A DNA stretch of 64,000 nt from contig NC_087066.1 in assembly GCF_963678635.1 (NCBI RefSeq), positions 27,843,301 to 27,907,300 of the forward strand, given 5' to 3'. Of the stretch, positions 44,741 through 56,235 are shown piece by piece. The notes under the pieces were generated by a model that was not told the DNA's origin, did not search any database, and was given only the letters and a program-made list of their open reading frames with translations. Position numbers and translations under genes: made by a program. This stretch comes from Symsagittifera roscoffensis. Its lineage: Eukaryota; Xenacoelomorpha; Acoela; Convolutidae. How positions within the stretch are numbered: position 1 is the stretch's first letter; each line of letters opens with the position of its first letter.

Positions 44741-45500
44741 ATATTTCATATCTAGGAAAACGACAGTTGTTGAGCAGTAACCTTCAGAGTGCATATGAAC
44801 ACTTCTTGAGAGTGCCTTGACAGAAGTCTACTATAATTTTGAGAAGTTGAAATTAGTTAAGTTTTTTCATAAAATCATAAAATTGGCATATCTCGTAGAA
44901 AAAATTATTAAAGCAGTCAAAACTTGATGAAGCAAATTGTAACTTCTGAAAGTACCATGAAATCACGCCATTATAAGGTTGGGAAATAAAAATGTTGTAA
45001 AGTTTTTTCCAATCAATTTTTTCGAAGTTTTTTTTAAGAATTATTGAAAAAACGTCATCTCTTGGAAACTGAATTAATTTCAGCAGTCAAATTTCGAGGG
45101 ACGATTTGCAATGTCTGAGAGTACCCTGGCCTAACCTGACACTGTAGAGTTGATAATAACATTTTTTGTTGAGTTTTTTTATCTAAGTATCTAAGTTATG
45201 TGAAAACTTAAAAAATCCTAAAAAACGTCATATCTCGGGAAGTAAAAGGATCTGCCCAGTCAATTTCTGAGGCAAGATTTGGATTATTTGAGAAAACCCT
45301 GGCAGCGCCTGATTACAGAGTTGAGAATTTCAATTTTTGTGAAATTTTTTCTAAGTTTTATGAAAATTTTCGAAAAATCACAAGAATCTTTGTATCTCGT
45401 AAAAAAGCTAAGTACTAAATTAAAAATACTTGGGTACTCATATTTGGAGGCCCAAATTGGAGCTCCAAGGCGAACCCTGACAACATCCCCCTTTTGGGTT
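44740..45500. repeat. Diverged tandem repeat, ~170-bp monomers
   Basis: The landmark CATATCTCGxxAA occurs near 44,748, 44,887, 45,056, 45,229 and 45,391, and a second landmark GCAGTCAAA lies at about 44,911, 45,084 and (as CCAGTCAAT) 45,257. Spacing between the clear monomers is 162-173 bp. About five monomers are visible, each also carrying GAGTACC/CCTGG and GTTGA words in the same order. The long frame 45,279-45,737 lies across them and is not a gene. Confidence 0.7.
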
Positions 45501-47154
45501 GCTAATTTCAAACTTGAAAAAAAACCACTGAATTCAAGCTGGAAAATTGAAAAAAAAGTTAACCATTGTAATATACGATATAGCTTAATCGTGCAAAAAT
45601 TCTTTCGTAAAACATGCAAAAATATTACATTGAAAAAGCTCAAACATGGCGAGATAGTGAAGCCCGCATTTAAGTATATAATAGATAACCTGACAGTGTT
45701 ATCAGTGTTTGTGGCTAGTTCAGATAATTATTTGTGAAAAGATTAGTTTTGTTGACAAGAAACAGTTGTCTTAATAGGCGAATCTCAACCCCAGACTAAT
45801 GATCTGTGTACGTCTGTCACTTCACTTTGCATCAGTTGAAAAATACTGGTCTGCTAAACACTATTTTCTTAATTTATGCAAAATTATTTGCCTGCAAAAA
45901 TGGTTCATAGAAACAATATTTAGAGAACTTTTGCAACGTTTGGGCTCCATTGATTGTAATTTTTTTTAAAATTTATTTCAAAATCACTAAAAACGTTTTC
46001 ATATTTTGTTTGGGTCAAATAATTTGTCCAAAATCTCAAAAATTTTAGACCTCTTGGATTCAATTATTTATCAACAAACTGACAAACAGTGGGTAGAAAC
46101 AATTAATTTCTGTGGATTAGTCTTTGACTTTTTTTAGCTTTTATAAAAACAAAACATCATAAAAAAATGTCATATCACAACAACTAGATCAAATATTTCA
46201 ATAACTTGGGAAACAACTGGATCAAAAATTTAGGACGCAGAGGCGCAGCAGATTCCTTGCGATACAACACGAACATAGCATGACAAACTAGAAGAAAACC
46301 GCTACGTCAAAAATTTTAAAAGTTTTGCAAATATCGAGAAAAGCTAGCTTCACAAAAATTTGCGTATCCTTGTCTTGAATAGAATTCTTTTGAGAAAAAA
46401 GAAAATTGAAAGTACAATTGCATCAAAACAAAGCAGTACCAAAGCCGACAATTTTGAGCAAAAACCCGTTGAGCTAAAGAAAAAAGCTTTCTCATGAAAA
46501 GTTGAAAAATTTCAAAATTATTAAGTTACCCATCAAAGGACTCACACGGAGAGGAAACTTGTTTTGCCCATCCAGCGATGCAAAATGATGCCAGTAAGAC
46601 ATATATTATGAGCCAAAAAAAATAGGCCGGGTAAACGAAAAAAAAATAATGAACTTATTCTAAACCGGGGTTGGTAGATTTAAAACCAACATGAAAAACA
46701 AATATCCAATAGCACGGGTATTTAAAATGCAAACGTGCTTAAAATTATTGATGCTTGACGAAAGTTCCGATTCAAAAAACTGATTCAGTGATTCTGTTGA
46801 ATAAGTTGTTTACAAGAATTAGTCTATGTTCCGAACTAATAACGCTTGCTACTCACGTGCAAATCATCGCATACGTGATTATTCGGCGAACATGAAATGC
46901 AAAAATTTTTTAAAAGTTTAAATACAAAACTTTAAAAATTCAATTACATTTTTCCAGCAAAAAAACAAGATTCATAACCCGCGAAAAACCTTATACCTCT
47001 AGAAATGGCATTAAAAAACTTAAGAAAAAGTAAGCTGAACCTTCAAAAAGAGTCCGCGCTACGGGAACTAATCCAACAAAGGAAAACAGACGAACGAAAG
47101 TATTAAGAAGTAGAAAACTTCTAGTATGAAAGAAAAGCAGGTCATGTGCATATT

Positions 47155-47222
47155 CGAACCACAGCCGTAGTCGTCCCGAGCAGATGTGTTACCTCTACGC
47201 CAGATGCTCTGGATAGTTAATT
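47155..47222 (-). repeat. tRNA-derived sequence (pol III A and B box), SINE-like
   Basis: On the - strand TGGCGTAGAGG fits the A box consensus and GGTTCGAATAT, 39 bases further, fits the B box. The T stem pairs poorly, so this is likelier a SINE head or tRNA pseudogene than a tRNA. Confidence 0.4.
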
Positions 47223-47329
47223 GATTTCGATTTTATCATGAAGCGAGATCAAACATCTGCGAAATCTTGATAACTAAGTTGTTTCCGGTGAAAAAAATCG
47301 AGGGCTGTTGCAACACCCTACTTATCGCA

Positions 47330-47520
47330 AGGGTAAAAATAGCCAACAGCCAGCTGGACAAGAGTCAATTAATGCATAACCTTCTCATTTTGAAAGGTTT
47401 AAAACTGACTTGTTTTTTTTTTGTTAAAACAAACTTCGTGCCCATTTTGAAACACACTTTTTTAATTGGAGAAGGCAGCTTAACTAACTTTTAGCAAATC
47501 GAGTGATTCGAACTCAAATA
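47330..47520. repeat. Dispersed repeat, copy 1
   Basis: Shares with 57,515-57,695, in the same order, the words AGCCAAxAG, GGxxAAGAGTCAA, AACTGACTTGTTTTT, TTTTGAAAC, AATTGGA and CTAACTTTTAGCA. Divergence is high and indels are many. Confidence 0.45.
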
Positions 47521-48249
47521 TTGCTTGATATAAAAGCATCAGGACCTGTTTAAGAGTCTGAAACTTCATCGACTCTAAAACTGGATCAAAATTTTTCTTC
47601 CGCTGGAAAATCTAAAAATTGAATTCCACGTTCCAAATTAGACCATGTTTTGCGGGACAATTACATTTTTTCTGTTCGATAGTGTAGTTTGCTTTCATTT
47701 ACTTTAAAAAATGGAACTTAAAATGAATTAAGAAATTAAAGAGAAATCAGAATTTAAAAAAACAGAAATTTAAACCACGGAAAATAAAAAAAACTCAAAT
47801 AAATTTTTTTTACTATGTTCATCAACCCTTTAAAAAGCTCGATCATAAAGTGTAAAAAGGATCCCCGGTTACTGTGCAAGAAGCACAGTATGTTCCGATC
47901 CTAGAAAAAATATGATTTTTTTTTCAAAATAATGAAGTTTTTTCTACGTGGTGTGATAAAAAGGATCTGAACAAAAAACTTGAACTTAGGCATACTTGAC
48001 AGTCATAGTGAAACAAGCAAACTCAAAAATAATAGTTTTCTCGAAAAATTTCTATACAGAGTCGAAATTGCAAAAATATGTCCGATAACGCTACTGAGAA
48101 AAACTGAATGAGTAAAACTTCCAGTCAACAAAATTTCTTAAGTGACGCACGCCAATTATGAGTCTACATAATTGCTTATGGACGGACGCCAATTATGACG
48201 CATTAGCGGTAACAGTCATTTTGAGAAAAATAAAATTTACCAACGCACA

Positions 48250-48735
48250 TGCCTCAATTTATAGAGCAGTATATGGAGCAGTGATAGCATGAAAAAATTA
48301 AATGTATTAAAAATAAATTGAAACTTTTTTTCTTCAATTTGAGATTTTTTGTGAAAATCATCCTCCCACACACCATATAAAGTGCAAAATGATAGATTTC
48401 ACTCCTAGTAACAAATCAATTATGGCAAATAAGCTTCCTTCAACCAATTTAGAAAGATTTCTATGACGGATAAAATCTCCGCTTACAACTATTAAGCTCA
48501 GGACAACTAATAGCGCGAAATATATCGCGCAGTAATTGTCCCAAATTGGCAATTTCTATACCGCCATAACTTTATGAAAAATGATCACAGGTGAAATTTT
48601 TTTCCAAATTTAAGCTCAGGACAACAATACTTTTTGAATACCGTCAAAAATGGCCAGTTAAAAAGTCGAAATTTGTCCGAAGAAAAAAAACCCGAGCACA
48701 AATATTCCATTGGGAAAGTCAGAACAATAATATTC
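48250..48735 (+). repeat. Solo arm of the foldback family
   Basis: Follows the left arm of the foldback element in order: ATGGAGCAGTG, ATCATCCTCCCACACACCAT, CAATTATGGCAAATA, AGCGCGAAATATATCGCGC, CCAAATTGGCAAT, AAAAGTCGAAATTTGTC and CCGAGCACAAATATTCC. No inverted partner lies nearby. A short duplicated word (AGCTCAGGACAAC) is present twice. Confidence 0.75.
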
Positions 48736-50584
48736 TGTGTTAAAATCCTTAGCATTGGCTGTATTTAATAGCTGGTTATTGATTAAAATGAACATTTTCA
48801 AAATGAACACATTTTATCGCAAAAAAAATGGTAAAAATTATTATTTTTTTTTTCGAAATTTTTATCTTTTTGACACTTAATAAGGCGCTAAAACTCAAAT
48901 AATTAACTTTACTCGAATAAAAATACATTATCAAGGCTTAAGCTAAGCATAAATAAGCTAATGTAAGCCTCCCGACTAGCTCGAAATTAGTCAAAAAATC
49001 AAAAATTTCAAAGTGGTTTTCTCAACACTAGAAAAAAAGCTTGGCATTTTTTGTTGTGGTTCCAATCATATGATACATCACTCAACCCAGTCCGATGATT
49101 ATTTGTGGTTCCTTATTTTGCGTGGAAAACAAAAAAAATCTAAAACACCCGAATACAAAGTATCTCTCCATTTTCCATGGCCGGAGCAAAAACGATTGAT
49201 TACCTGACCTTGGATTACAAATTCTTTTTATGAAAAGATGAAAAGGTAAATTCAGGAGCTTGGCGTTTACCCGCGGGCTTATGAAAATGAAATAATTTTG
49301 ACCAAACAATGAAGATGCCCAGCAAAAATTATTGGCTAACTTTGATTGAAAATCAAAGATCAATATATACTCGCCACAAAAACAAGTGGACTGGTAAAAA
49401 TAAAAAAAAACCACTCTAAAAGTACACATCAATCTAGCCATATTTTAGCGGTGAAAAAACTACGAATTGCGATACTCAATCATTAAACAATCGTTCTGCA
49501 ACAACATTATCAATGGAAAATCTAACCACAACTTCAGTTATCTGCAACTTAAATTTAAAATTAAAACTAACCAGAGATATTTCAATTCACGAAACAGATC
49601 AAACTCAATTTTAAAAATGATTGTAAAAAGAGGGCACAAAACAAAATAAAAATCGTATCACGAAGTTGTAGTTTTTGATCGCTTTGTAACTTTTCCTGTT
49701 GTTTTCTGAAACTCCTGTTTTTCTAAATTCGCTTTCGTCGATCTTTCTCCGCGTGTATTGTTATGCGTGGAGGTAGATGAAGAGGATTGAATCATATTCC
49801 GGAGAAAACGTTTGTTGATGGGCTGCACTGGACTTTTCTTCCTTAACGAGAAAAATAACTGACAAAATTGACTAGTTATACTTCGTTATAATTTATTTGT
49901 GTAGGAATATTCTTCTCAAAAAATTAAATGTCGAATTAATTATTTTCAAAATTGAATGCATAAACAAGATAAAAAAGATTTTTACAACCATTAACAATCT
50001 TGCCTAAAATTTGATGAGCTTCTTCACCGACCAGAATTCAGATCAGACAACCACGAAGAGCTCAGTTACGACTTACCACGCCATCGATCCCATGGACTCG
50101 TATCGCATCTTGGCTCTTTTTGTCTCTTTCCCTATTTCTTCAACGGCTCTTCTGAACAAATAAAAAAGATAAGTGCTTTAGCGTGTTTCTTCTGTTAGTC
50201 GAGTAGGCTCTAAAAACTATTTCTGAACATCCTAAATAACGCAGAAAATACTATTTATAATAGAAGAAAGTTCTTCGAAGAAATATTGAAATCAAGAGCG
50301 GCCCAATGTTTCACTATTTGCTTCAAATTAGTCGAAGCAAAAAAATCCACACAAGTTTTATTCGAAACCAATAAAACTTTGTTGGAATTTTTGCAGGTAG
50401 GCGAAGCGGAGCTTCGCACTTGTTGCTATAAACACAATCATAAAAAAGAATAAGTTGAAAAAAAATGATATGTTGAAAAAAACTAGGTGAACCAAAGTTT
50501 GCATATGAGCGATGAAAGACACCTAGGGCCCAGCTAAAACTCGATTTACATATATTTTGAATTCGTTATAATGATTATGAGTGG

Positions 50585-50650
50585 CCGCTAATGCAGCGGA
50601 GCTTCCTACTACCTGTTATCGCCATTGAACCCACAACCTCAGTTGTGGGA
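50585..50650 (-). repeat. SINE-like piece with tRNA-type B box and hairpin
   Basis: On the - strand, GTTGTGGGTTCAATGGC resembles a pol III B box inside a T arm. The stretch CCCACAAC-CTCA-GTTGTGGG (50,630-50,649) is a perfect 8-bp hairpin. The tail word GAAGCTCCGCT (- strand) lies next to it, as in other members of this group. Confidence 0.4.
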
Positions 50651-52489
50651 GGTTAGTTTTCGAGAAAAGCTAAAGAAGCTACAAGGATGTTAAAGAAAAT
50701 AAAAAATTTGGCTATTCCGAGGGCCATAACAACTGATTTTGTTAAACTAGCTGTTGACCCAAAAAAAATCAAAATAGAAGCGCGATTGAAAGGGATTTAA
50801 CGTGAATTATCATTCGAACCCAATTTTGCGTAGAAATAAAAACCACCCGAAAATAAAGTTCTTTCACACTTTCAATTTTTGAACTATTGTTTTCACATTG
50901 TCACGCTCACATACACTTAGTGGATATTGATAATTAAAATTTTCCGAAAATCAACAAAACAAATAAAATTGGTGGTGTTGCGCGGACCTCATAATTGAAA
51001 TCAAAAATTATTTTTAAATAAATAAACTCTTTCTCATTAAACCTACCATTATTTTCCCATAACACCTATTCAAATTCACCAAACTAATCCCTGAAGTACT
51101 GCGTTCAGTATTATTCAGTCTGTAGTTTACACAAGAAAGTAATTTGCAAAACTGGTGGTATAATGAAAAATAGCATAGAAAAACAAAAAAAGGATGCAGA
51201 AAAAAGTGTAGCAACATGTTTCGACTCCTGTCTATTGGTGTCCAACTTAAAAACCGTACAATTTCATTCCCTTCTTTTTCTAACCTTGCAATAACTACAA
51301 TCACTACTTTCTCAAGCCATTTCTATTACTCGACATCATTTTGATCCAAAAAAAATACAAAGGAACTTGTTCGCACTTAAACCTATAACCGATCGCTTTC
51401 TTCGGCTTTGTTCAACTTTTTTTGAATCGTTGGCACAAAAATGCCTTACTTTAAGAGTTTGCCATCCTCTAGTCCCAATCCCAATCTAGCATCCCGAACC
51501 CGACATAATAGCGATTAACCTGGGATTAAATTGCACGAGTCAAGATATTGCGCTTAGTACCATTCCCAAGGCACGCGTCTCGATTAATTCGTTATTTTCT
51601 GTAATGGCAGATGCTCGACATTCAGGTGTTTGGTACGAACCCAGCTTTCAGTAAACTGATTTTTTAACTTGAACTAAAAATTGCGACCCGATACTACAAG
51701 AATTGGCTTGTTTTTAGATGAAACAGTGAGTTCGAAAGAGACTCAATCCAAATGTGTTTTCGGTTTTGCTTTTTTTTGTGACTTCACCAAAGCGTAAAAT
51801 GAATCGCAATTACATAAAATAGCCAAAAAGATTGTCGAAGTATCACTGAATTAACGGAAACCAAAAAAATAACTGATATTGAGGAAAAATTTTCAAAATT
51901 TGGTTTTTAACGAAAAACCCAACCCCAGATTGAGAGTCATTTCCATTCATCATGAGCAAAGTCAAGCCTAAGCAGCAACGAAATCTTCTTTCAAGCGCAA
52001 CTAGCTCAAGCTGTTTAACCTTGCTGAATGGAAGCAGCTTACAGAAACTATTTTGGTTGAAAAATCCATATCGACATTTATAAATACCAATTCGACCTTT
52101 TTTTATTCAGAAGCGAGTAACGAACAATTGGTTTTGACGGGGAACATTTTCGATTATTTATGGACGGCATCGCTTTGGTCTTACGCACATTTTGTTCTTA
52201 GGCACAAGAAATTTAAAAAAAAACAGTTACTACTAGCGGAGCTTACGCTATTTCAATGAAATGATCAGTCGATTTTAAATAAATTTTTTCTATAAGCCTA
52301 ACTAACTGTGAAGACAGAGCAGCAAAGCTTTCCGAAACACTTTCCGAATAAAATGCCGAAACACAATTATCTTGAAAAAAAAACAGTTAAAAACCGCTCA
52401 CCTGTAAATAGCATCAAAACTATTTAATTTGAATATTCGACTTCGTGATCTTAACTATTTAGAAAAAAGTATATAACACACAAGAGTGC

Positions 52490-52890
52490 TCGTAGATCAA
52501 GTCCTGAAAGTTCCGACGGCCCCTTAAAGCTAAATTCGACAAAACATCAAAAAAGAAAATATTTTTAAATGTTGTCTTCCTTTTAGCCCTCCATACCCGA
52601 TATAAAATACGAAGGGATGTTTCCAGTGTCTTATGTTGTACTATTAGGACTAAATGTCTGGCCTCAATTCCAATTTGGAATTTTCAAAATCGCCGCTTAA
52701 ACGTGTTCTAAAAACGCAACATATCGCTTACACTATTCCGAATTAGTACTTTTTAAATGCCCAGAACTGAACAGGTGAAAATTAATGATAGATTTAAAGA
52801 AGCTGTTTAAATATCGGCTCAGAACAACGATATAATTCAGTTTGTTTTAAAAAAATTTGTCTACAGCGCTTAGTTAAGTATGACTGAATA
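52490..52890 (+). repeat. Diverged foldback-family arm
   Basis: Keeps the order GTGCTCGTAGATCAAGTCCT, GAAAGTTCCGACGGCCCCTT, CCATACCCGATATAAA, CAATTTGGAATTT, CAGGTGAAAATTAATGA and GGCTCAGAACAACGAT of the left arm, with many changes. Confidence 0.5.
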
Positions 52891-53756
52891 AAAAAATTGT
52901 AGGCAACACACATTTGGAAAAATGTCAGCGAAAGCCAGGAAAATACAACTTTCAAATTTCAATTAAAAAACATGCCCTTAAACCGCTTCAAACTTCATGA
53001 GAACTTTTCGATTGAATAAAATTAACCCAATTCGAGACAACTAGATCAAAAGGTAAACTTTTTATTCCGCTGGTAACCTGAAAACTAAAATCAAATTTCG
53101 AAAATATAAGTTGTTCACGTTTTTACGCGCCATTTTAGCTATTGAAATTAGAGCTCATAATCTGCCTTCCGCCTTCTTAGATGAATTTGAATTGTTCTTA
53201 AAGGGGAACCAAAAGCTAAACCAAAACAGATCAATTTCTGCGTCAACAAATTTTAAGCGATTTATCTTAAAAAAAACGAAGGAAAAAAATTAACTCGACC
53301 TATAAAAGTGTTTTGGTTACCTTTTATTGGCACTTGCTAACTCATCGCAAGCATCAATTTTTCTTCACTTTCTTCGAAAGTTAAAATACAAACAAGGAAT
53401 ATCAATTGATCAAAATCGAGTCTATTAGGAAATTAATAGGACCAATAAGTTTGACTCGAAGTGAGCAACAATTATTTTAATGTGCTCAAAGAAATTCGCC
53501 ATCAAGCAATGAACATTACATAGGGAGGATGTAGAGAACGCAGAACTCAGCCAGGTAATTGGTCCAATTCTCAGTTTTTAAATCCCGTAAGATATGAACC
53601 ATAATTCAGGTGAAAAATCCTTTTGATTTTGAGCTTATAACAACGAAACAATTATATTTTGGCACGAAAGGTATCTTAAGAAAAGTCAACCAACTTGCCA
53701 AAACAGTACCCAGCAGTATAGTATGCGCACATAATTTTTGACGACAAGTTAAACAC

Positions 53757-53955
53757 AGAGGCGAAGCTGCGCTTCTCAAAAACTTGCAAGAACACGATCA
53801 AAAAGCAGCTCTTTCTAGTGAAATAAGAAAAGAAAAAGTAGAAACAAGCCTCGAGCTAGCAAAAACTCGGCTACGTGTAAGATTCGAATCTGCAAGCAAC
53901 TGCAATCAAGAGATTTTGAGTCTCACGCACTATCTACTCAGCCGCGCAAGCTTAA
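53757..53955 (-). repeat. SINE with tRNA-Leu(CAA)-like head and GCGAAGC-hairpin tail
   Basis: On the - strand the head (about 53,952-53,868) reads GGCTGAGTAGATAGTGCG (A box), an anticodon arm GAGA-CTCAAAA-TCTC with CAA in the anticodon place, an extra arm, and GATTCGAATC (B box). This order fits a tRNA-Leu type II. The acceptor and T stems pair badly, so it is not a working tRNA. The body ends near 53,757 with TTGATCGTGTTCTTGCAAG and GAGAAGCGCAGCTTCGCCTC, a tail shared with 50,395-50,440. Confidence 0.5.
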
Positions 53956-54756
53956 CAACCCACAAACACTAGTCACGGGTAAAGAAGCTACATATGCTAA
54001 TAAGTTGCCAATGCGATTCAGCAGAAGTGGCACCAAATACAAAGACTCAATTTTGCATGTAATAAAATTGAAATATATCAAACTAAAGGCATCCCCACTA
54101 ACTTTGCTTGTAACAAATCGCAAAGCAGAAAGGCACATTATGTATAAATTATGCATTTCAAAAAATTTCGAGATATATTGAGTTAGAAAATATCTGAAAT
54201 CGAGTTTTCATGATTGTTATATTGTTCGAGTTTTCATTATTGTTATGTTGCTTGAAATAAATCAGTTTTCGGTTCATTTCATGAAATAAAAATGCATCAA
54301 CTGTGTTAACCTATTACTATTCGAATGTCAAAGCACATGCTATGAAAAAGCTGTACAGTTGTCCCAAAATTGGCACCAATTTTTGCGACTAAGGTTGGGA
54401 AAAAAAAGAAGGTTCATACTAATACACTCGCTTCGCAAGTGTAATAACCAAAAGCTTTTTATGAAGTCTTAAAATGAAAGCTTCCAATTTTTTGGAGAGT
54501 TTGAAAACTGAGATCTATGAGTAACGAACGTGATTTTTACACTTAGAGAATAGCTTGCCGAAATATAAAGCCAAATTTCAAAGATTCAACAGAATTTTTT
54601 TTGCCGAATACAAAAAAAAACTGTTTTTTTTTTGTCACACTCAACTGAAAATTACTCGAGTTGAAAACCCTTTCTTTCGAGTTTAAAAACATTTGTTTGA
54701 TCATTAATTCAAATTTAAAAAACCATAAACCTGACTTATTAAGCTATACAGTACTT

Positions 54757-54762
54757 TTTATT
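54757..54762 (-). terminator. Polyadenylation signal of CCDC130 gene
   Basis: AATAAA on the - strand follows the TAG stop codon without a single spacer base, so the 3' UTR would be only about 10-30 nt. Confidence 0.6.
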
Positions 54763-55854
54763 CTAATCTGGATCTTCATTTGAGTCTGAATAATTTCCTG
54801 CGAGCGAAAGCAAGGATGAAGAGCTATTATTTTGATTAATTGTCTTCGTATCGGAATTTGTCAAACTTCTTGTATCTCCGAGTACGTCGTTCCTGCTTGT
54901 TTCTTGAAGATCGCTAATTGAACTTGCTGCTGTCTTTTTAATCGAGGATTTAGACTTGGGCTTAATAGCAACGAGATTAGTCAACGAAGCACTGCGAAAA
55001 ACGCTTGAAGGATCTTTTATTAGCTTAACCTTTTTCGAAAGACTGACATTCAACGAACGCTTAATGACTCTCAGTTTTTGAGACTGGGCCGATAGTTTAA
55101 CACCCAGTTTTTTGCTAGCAACTGTGGGTACTGAAAGTTTGGAAGAGCTCTCGATGAGAAATGTTTGCTTTGCTTCAATTTCATCTGATTCCGTTTTTGG
55201 TACGAGATCAAAATTCAAATTTAGTTTATCGGATATTTCTTCGTCTGCTTTCTCATTGGCTAATATTTGTTTCTTTTCTTCTCGAAACTTCTTTCTTAGA
55301 ACTGAGTTTGCGGTGTGGACATCTTTCCAGTTACTATCTTGTGTATGGTAAATCTCAGCTAGAGTCGGAATTTCTTTGGCCGCCTTCGTTTTGTCTTTGT
55401 GCCCGTAATCTAGATTAAACATGGCGTCATTTCTGAGCCTCTGCTTTTCATTATATTCCACAGCTTCAATCTGTTCAGCGTCTTCTGCTTTCCAGCGATT
55501 ATTAACTCTTCTGGCTCCCGACATTACGGTGTAATCGCAATTTTTTGGGTCTGTTTGGATTTGAATTATACTCGGACAATAAACACATTTCATGCTGAAC
55601 TTGTAAATGGGCGTCGAGTAATACATCCCCACTTTTGTTTTCTCGGCATTATAACGGACTCCCATGCCTATGTGGTTATTACATCCATCGCACCAGATGT
55701 TGAATGGCATCTCAAACCGGATGATGAGAATGCCGCGATCCAGTTTTCTCGCCCGGTCTCTGAGAGGGTGGGTTCCATAGTAGTTATCCAGGGACCCATG
55801 TTCTGGTCTCCAGTCTGGAGGGTAGTATTTCTGCTGGCCTTTTCGTTCACCCAT
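54763..55854 (-). CDS. CCDC130: CCDC130/YJU2B-like splicing factor
   Basis: A single 363-codon frame with the conserved N-terminal domain of the YJU2/CCDC94/CCDC130 family: MGERKGQQKYYPPDW start, an LRDRARKLDRGILIIRFEMP block, then paired CxxC motifs (C55/C58 and C90/C93) likely to bind zinc, and an ARR(V)NNRW-type end near residue 125. The rest is a polar, coiled, lysine-rich tail. Family members work in the nucleus with the catalytic spliceosome. The opening residues and lack of a YJU2-type start favour CCDC130 over YJU2. The length is close to vertebrate CCDC130 (~396). The start is the conserved MGERKG. A CAG acceptor-like site (AG at 55,911-55,912) lies 57 bases upstream, so the 5' UTR may be spliced. 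The coding region has no intron. Confidence 0.9.
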   Translation of the reverse strand: MGERKGQQKYYPPDWRPEHGSLDNYYGTHPLRDRARKLDRGILIIRFEMPFNIWCDGCNNHIGMGVRYNAEKTKVGMYYSTPIYKFSMKCVYCPSIIQIQTDPKNCDYTVMSGARRVNNRWKAEDAEQIEAVEYNEKQRLRNDAMFNLDYGHKDKTKAAKEIPTLAEIYHTQDSNWKDVHTANSVLRKKFREEKKQILANEKADEEISDKLNLNFDLVPKTESDEIEAKQTFLIESSSKLSVPTVASKKLGVKLSAQSQKLRVIKRSLNVSLSKKVKLIKDPSSVFRSASLTNLVAIKPKSKSSIKKTAASSISDLQETSRNDVLGDTRSLTNSDTKTINQNNSSSSLLSLAGNYSDSNEDPD

Positions 55855-56235
55855 TTTGATTTAAAGGAAGATTTCAAATTAGGACAACGATAGCAAGATT
55901 GTGCATTTATCTGAAATGTTTCTGGTAGAAGCATGTATATTTGATATCGCCTTAATTGTGCTAATACTGGAAAGTTGTGTTTTATATTCCATTATCTTCC
56001 AGTTTAAAGCAAAAATAACAGATAGTCTAAATTTTAGGTTACTTTAAGTTCATCTAACTTACGACAAACAATCTAAAACAAATTCAAATTAGTGCTAATT
56101 TCAAAAATTTCTTTAATTCTAAGTTCTTGATGTTTCATCAAGACTTTAAATTTATCTTTCAATCTTTCAGTTTCATTCTAACAATGAAATAAGCCCCAAA
56201 TTACGTTTCTGTATCTTTTCAGCTTATCAAAATGT
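55855..56235 (-). other. Intergenic between RING gene and CCDC130
   Basis: 381 bp, AT-rich. It contains the acceptor-like site AACATTTCAG|ATAAATG for CCDC130. No clear AATAAA for the upstream RING gene and no obvious promoter were found. Confidence 0.5.

Larger units (their letters stand above)
45501..48249. other. AT-rich intergenic with tRNA-like and dispersed repeat pieces
   Basis: No gene. A tRNA-like promoter sequence lies at 47,155-47,222 and a dispersed repeat at 47,330-47,520 (see those entries). The word ACGCCAATTATGA occurs twice near 48,150-48,200. Confidence 0.5.
48736..54756. other. AT-rich intergenic with SINE-like and foldback pieces
   Basis: Six kilobases without a supported gene. 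A diverged foldback arm lies at about 52,490-52,890 and SINE-like pieces with a GCGAAGC-type tail at 50,395-50,440, 50,585-50,650, 52,225-52,255 and 53,757-53,955. The remaining frames, including 49,082-49,441 and 51,014-51,304 on the - strand, show no domain. Confidence 0.5.

Noticed and set aside
45279-45737. 152-codon frame on the + strand
   Set aside because: It runs across diverged tandem monomers, has the composition expected of AT-rich DNA and has no recognisable domain.
53868-53952. Functional tRNA-Leu(CAA) gene
   Set aside because: A and B boxes and the anticodon arm fit, but the acceptor stem pairs at only about three positions and the T stem is poor.
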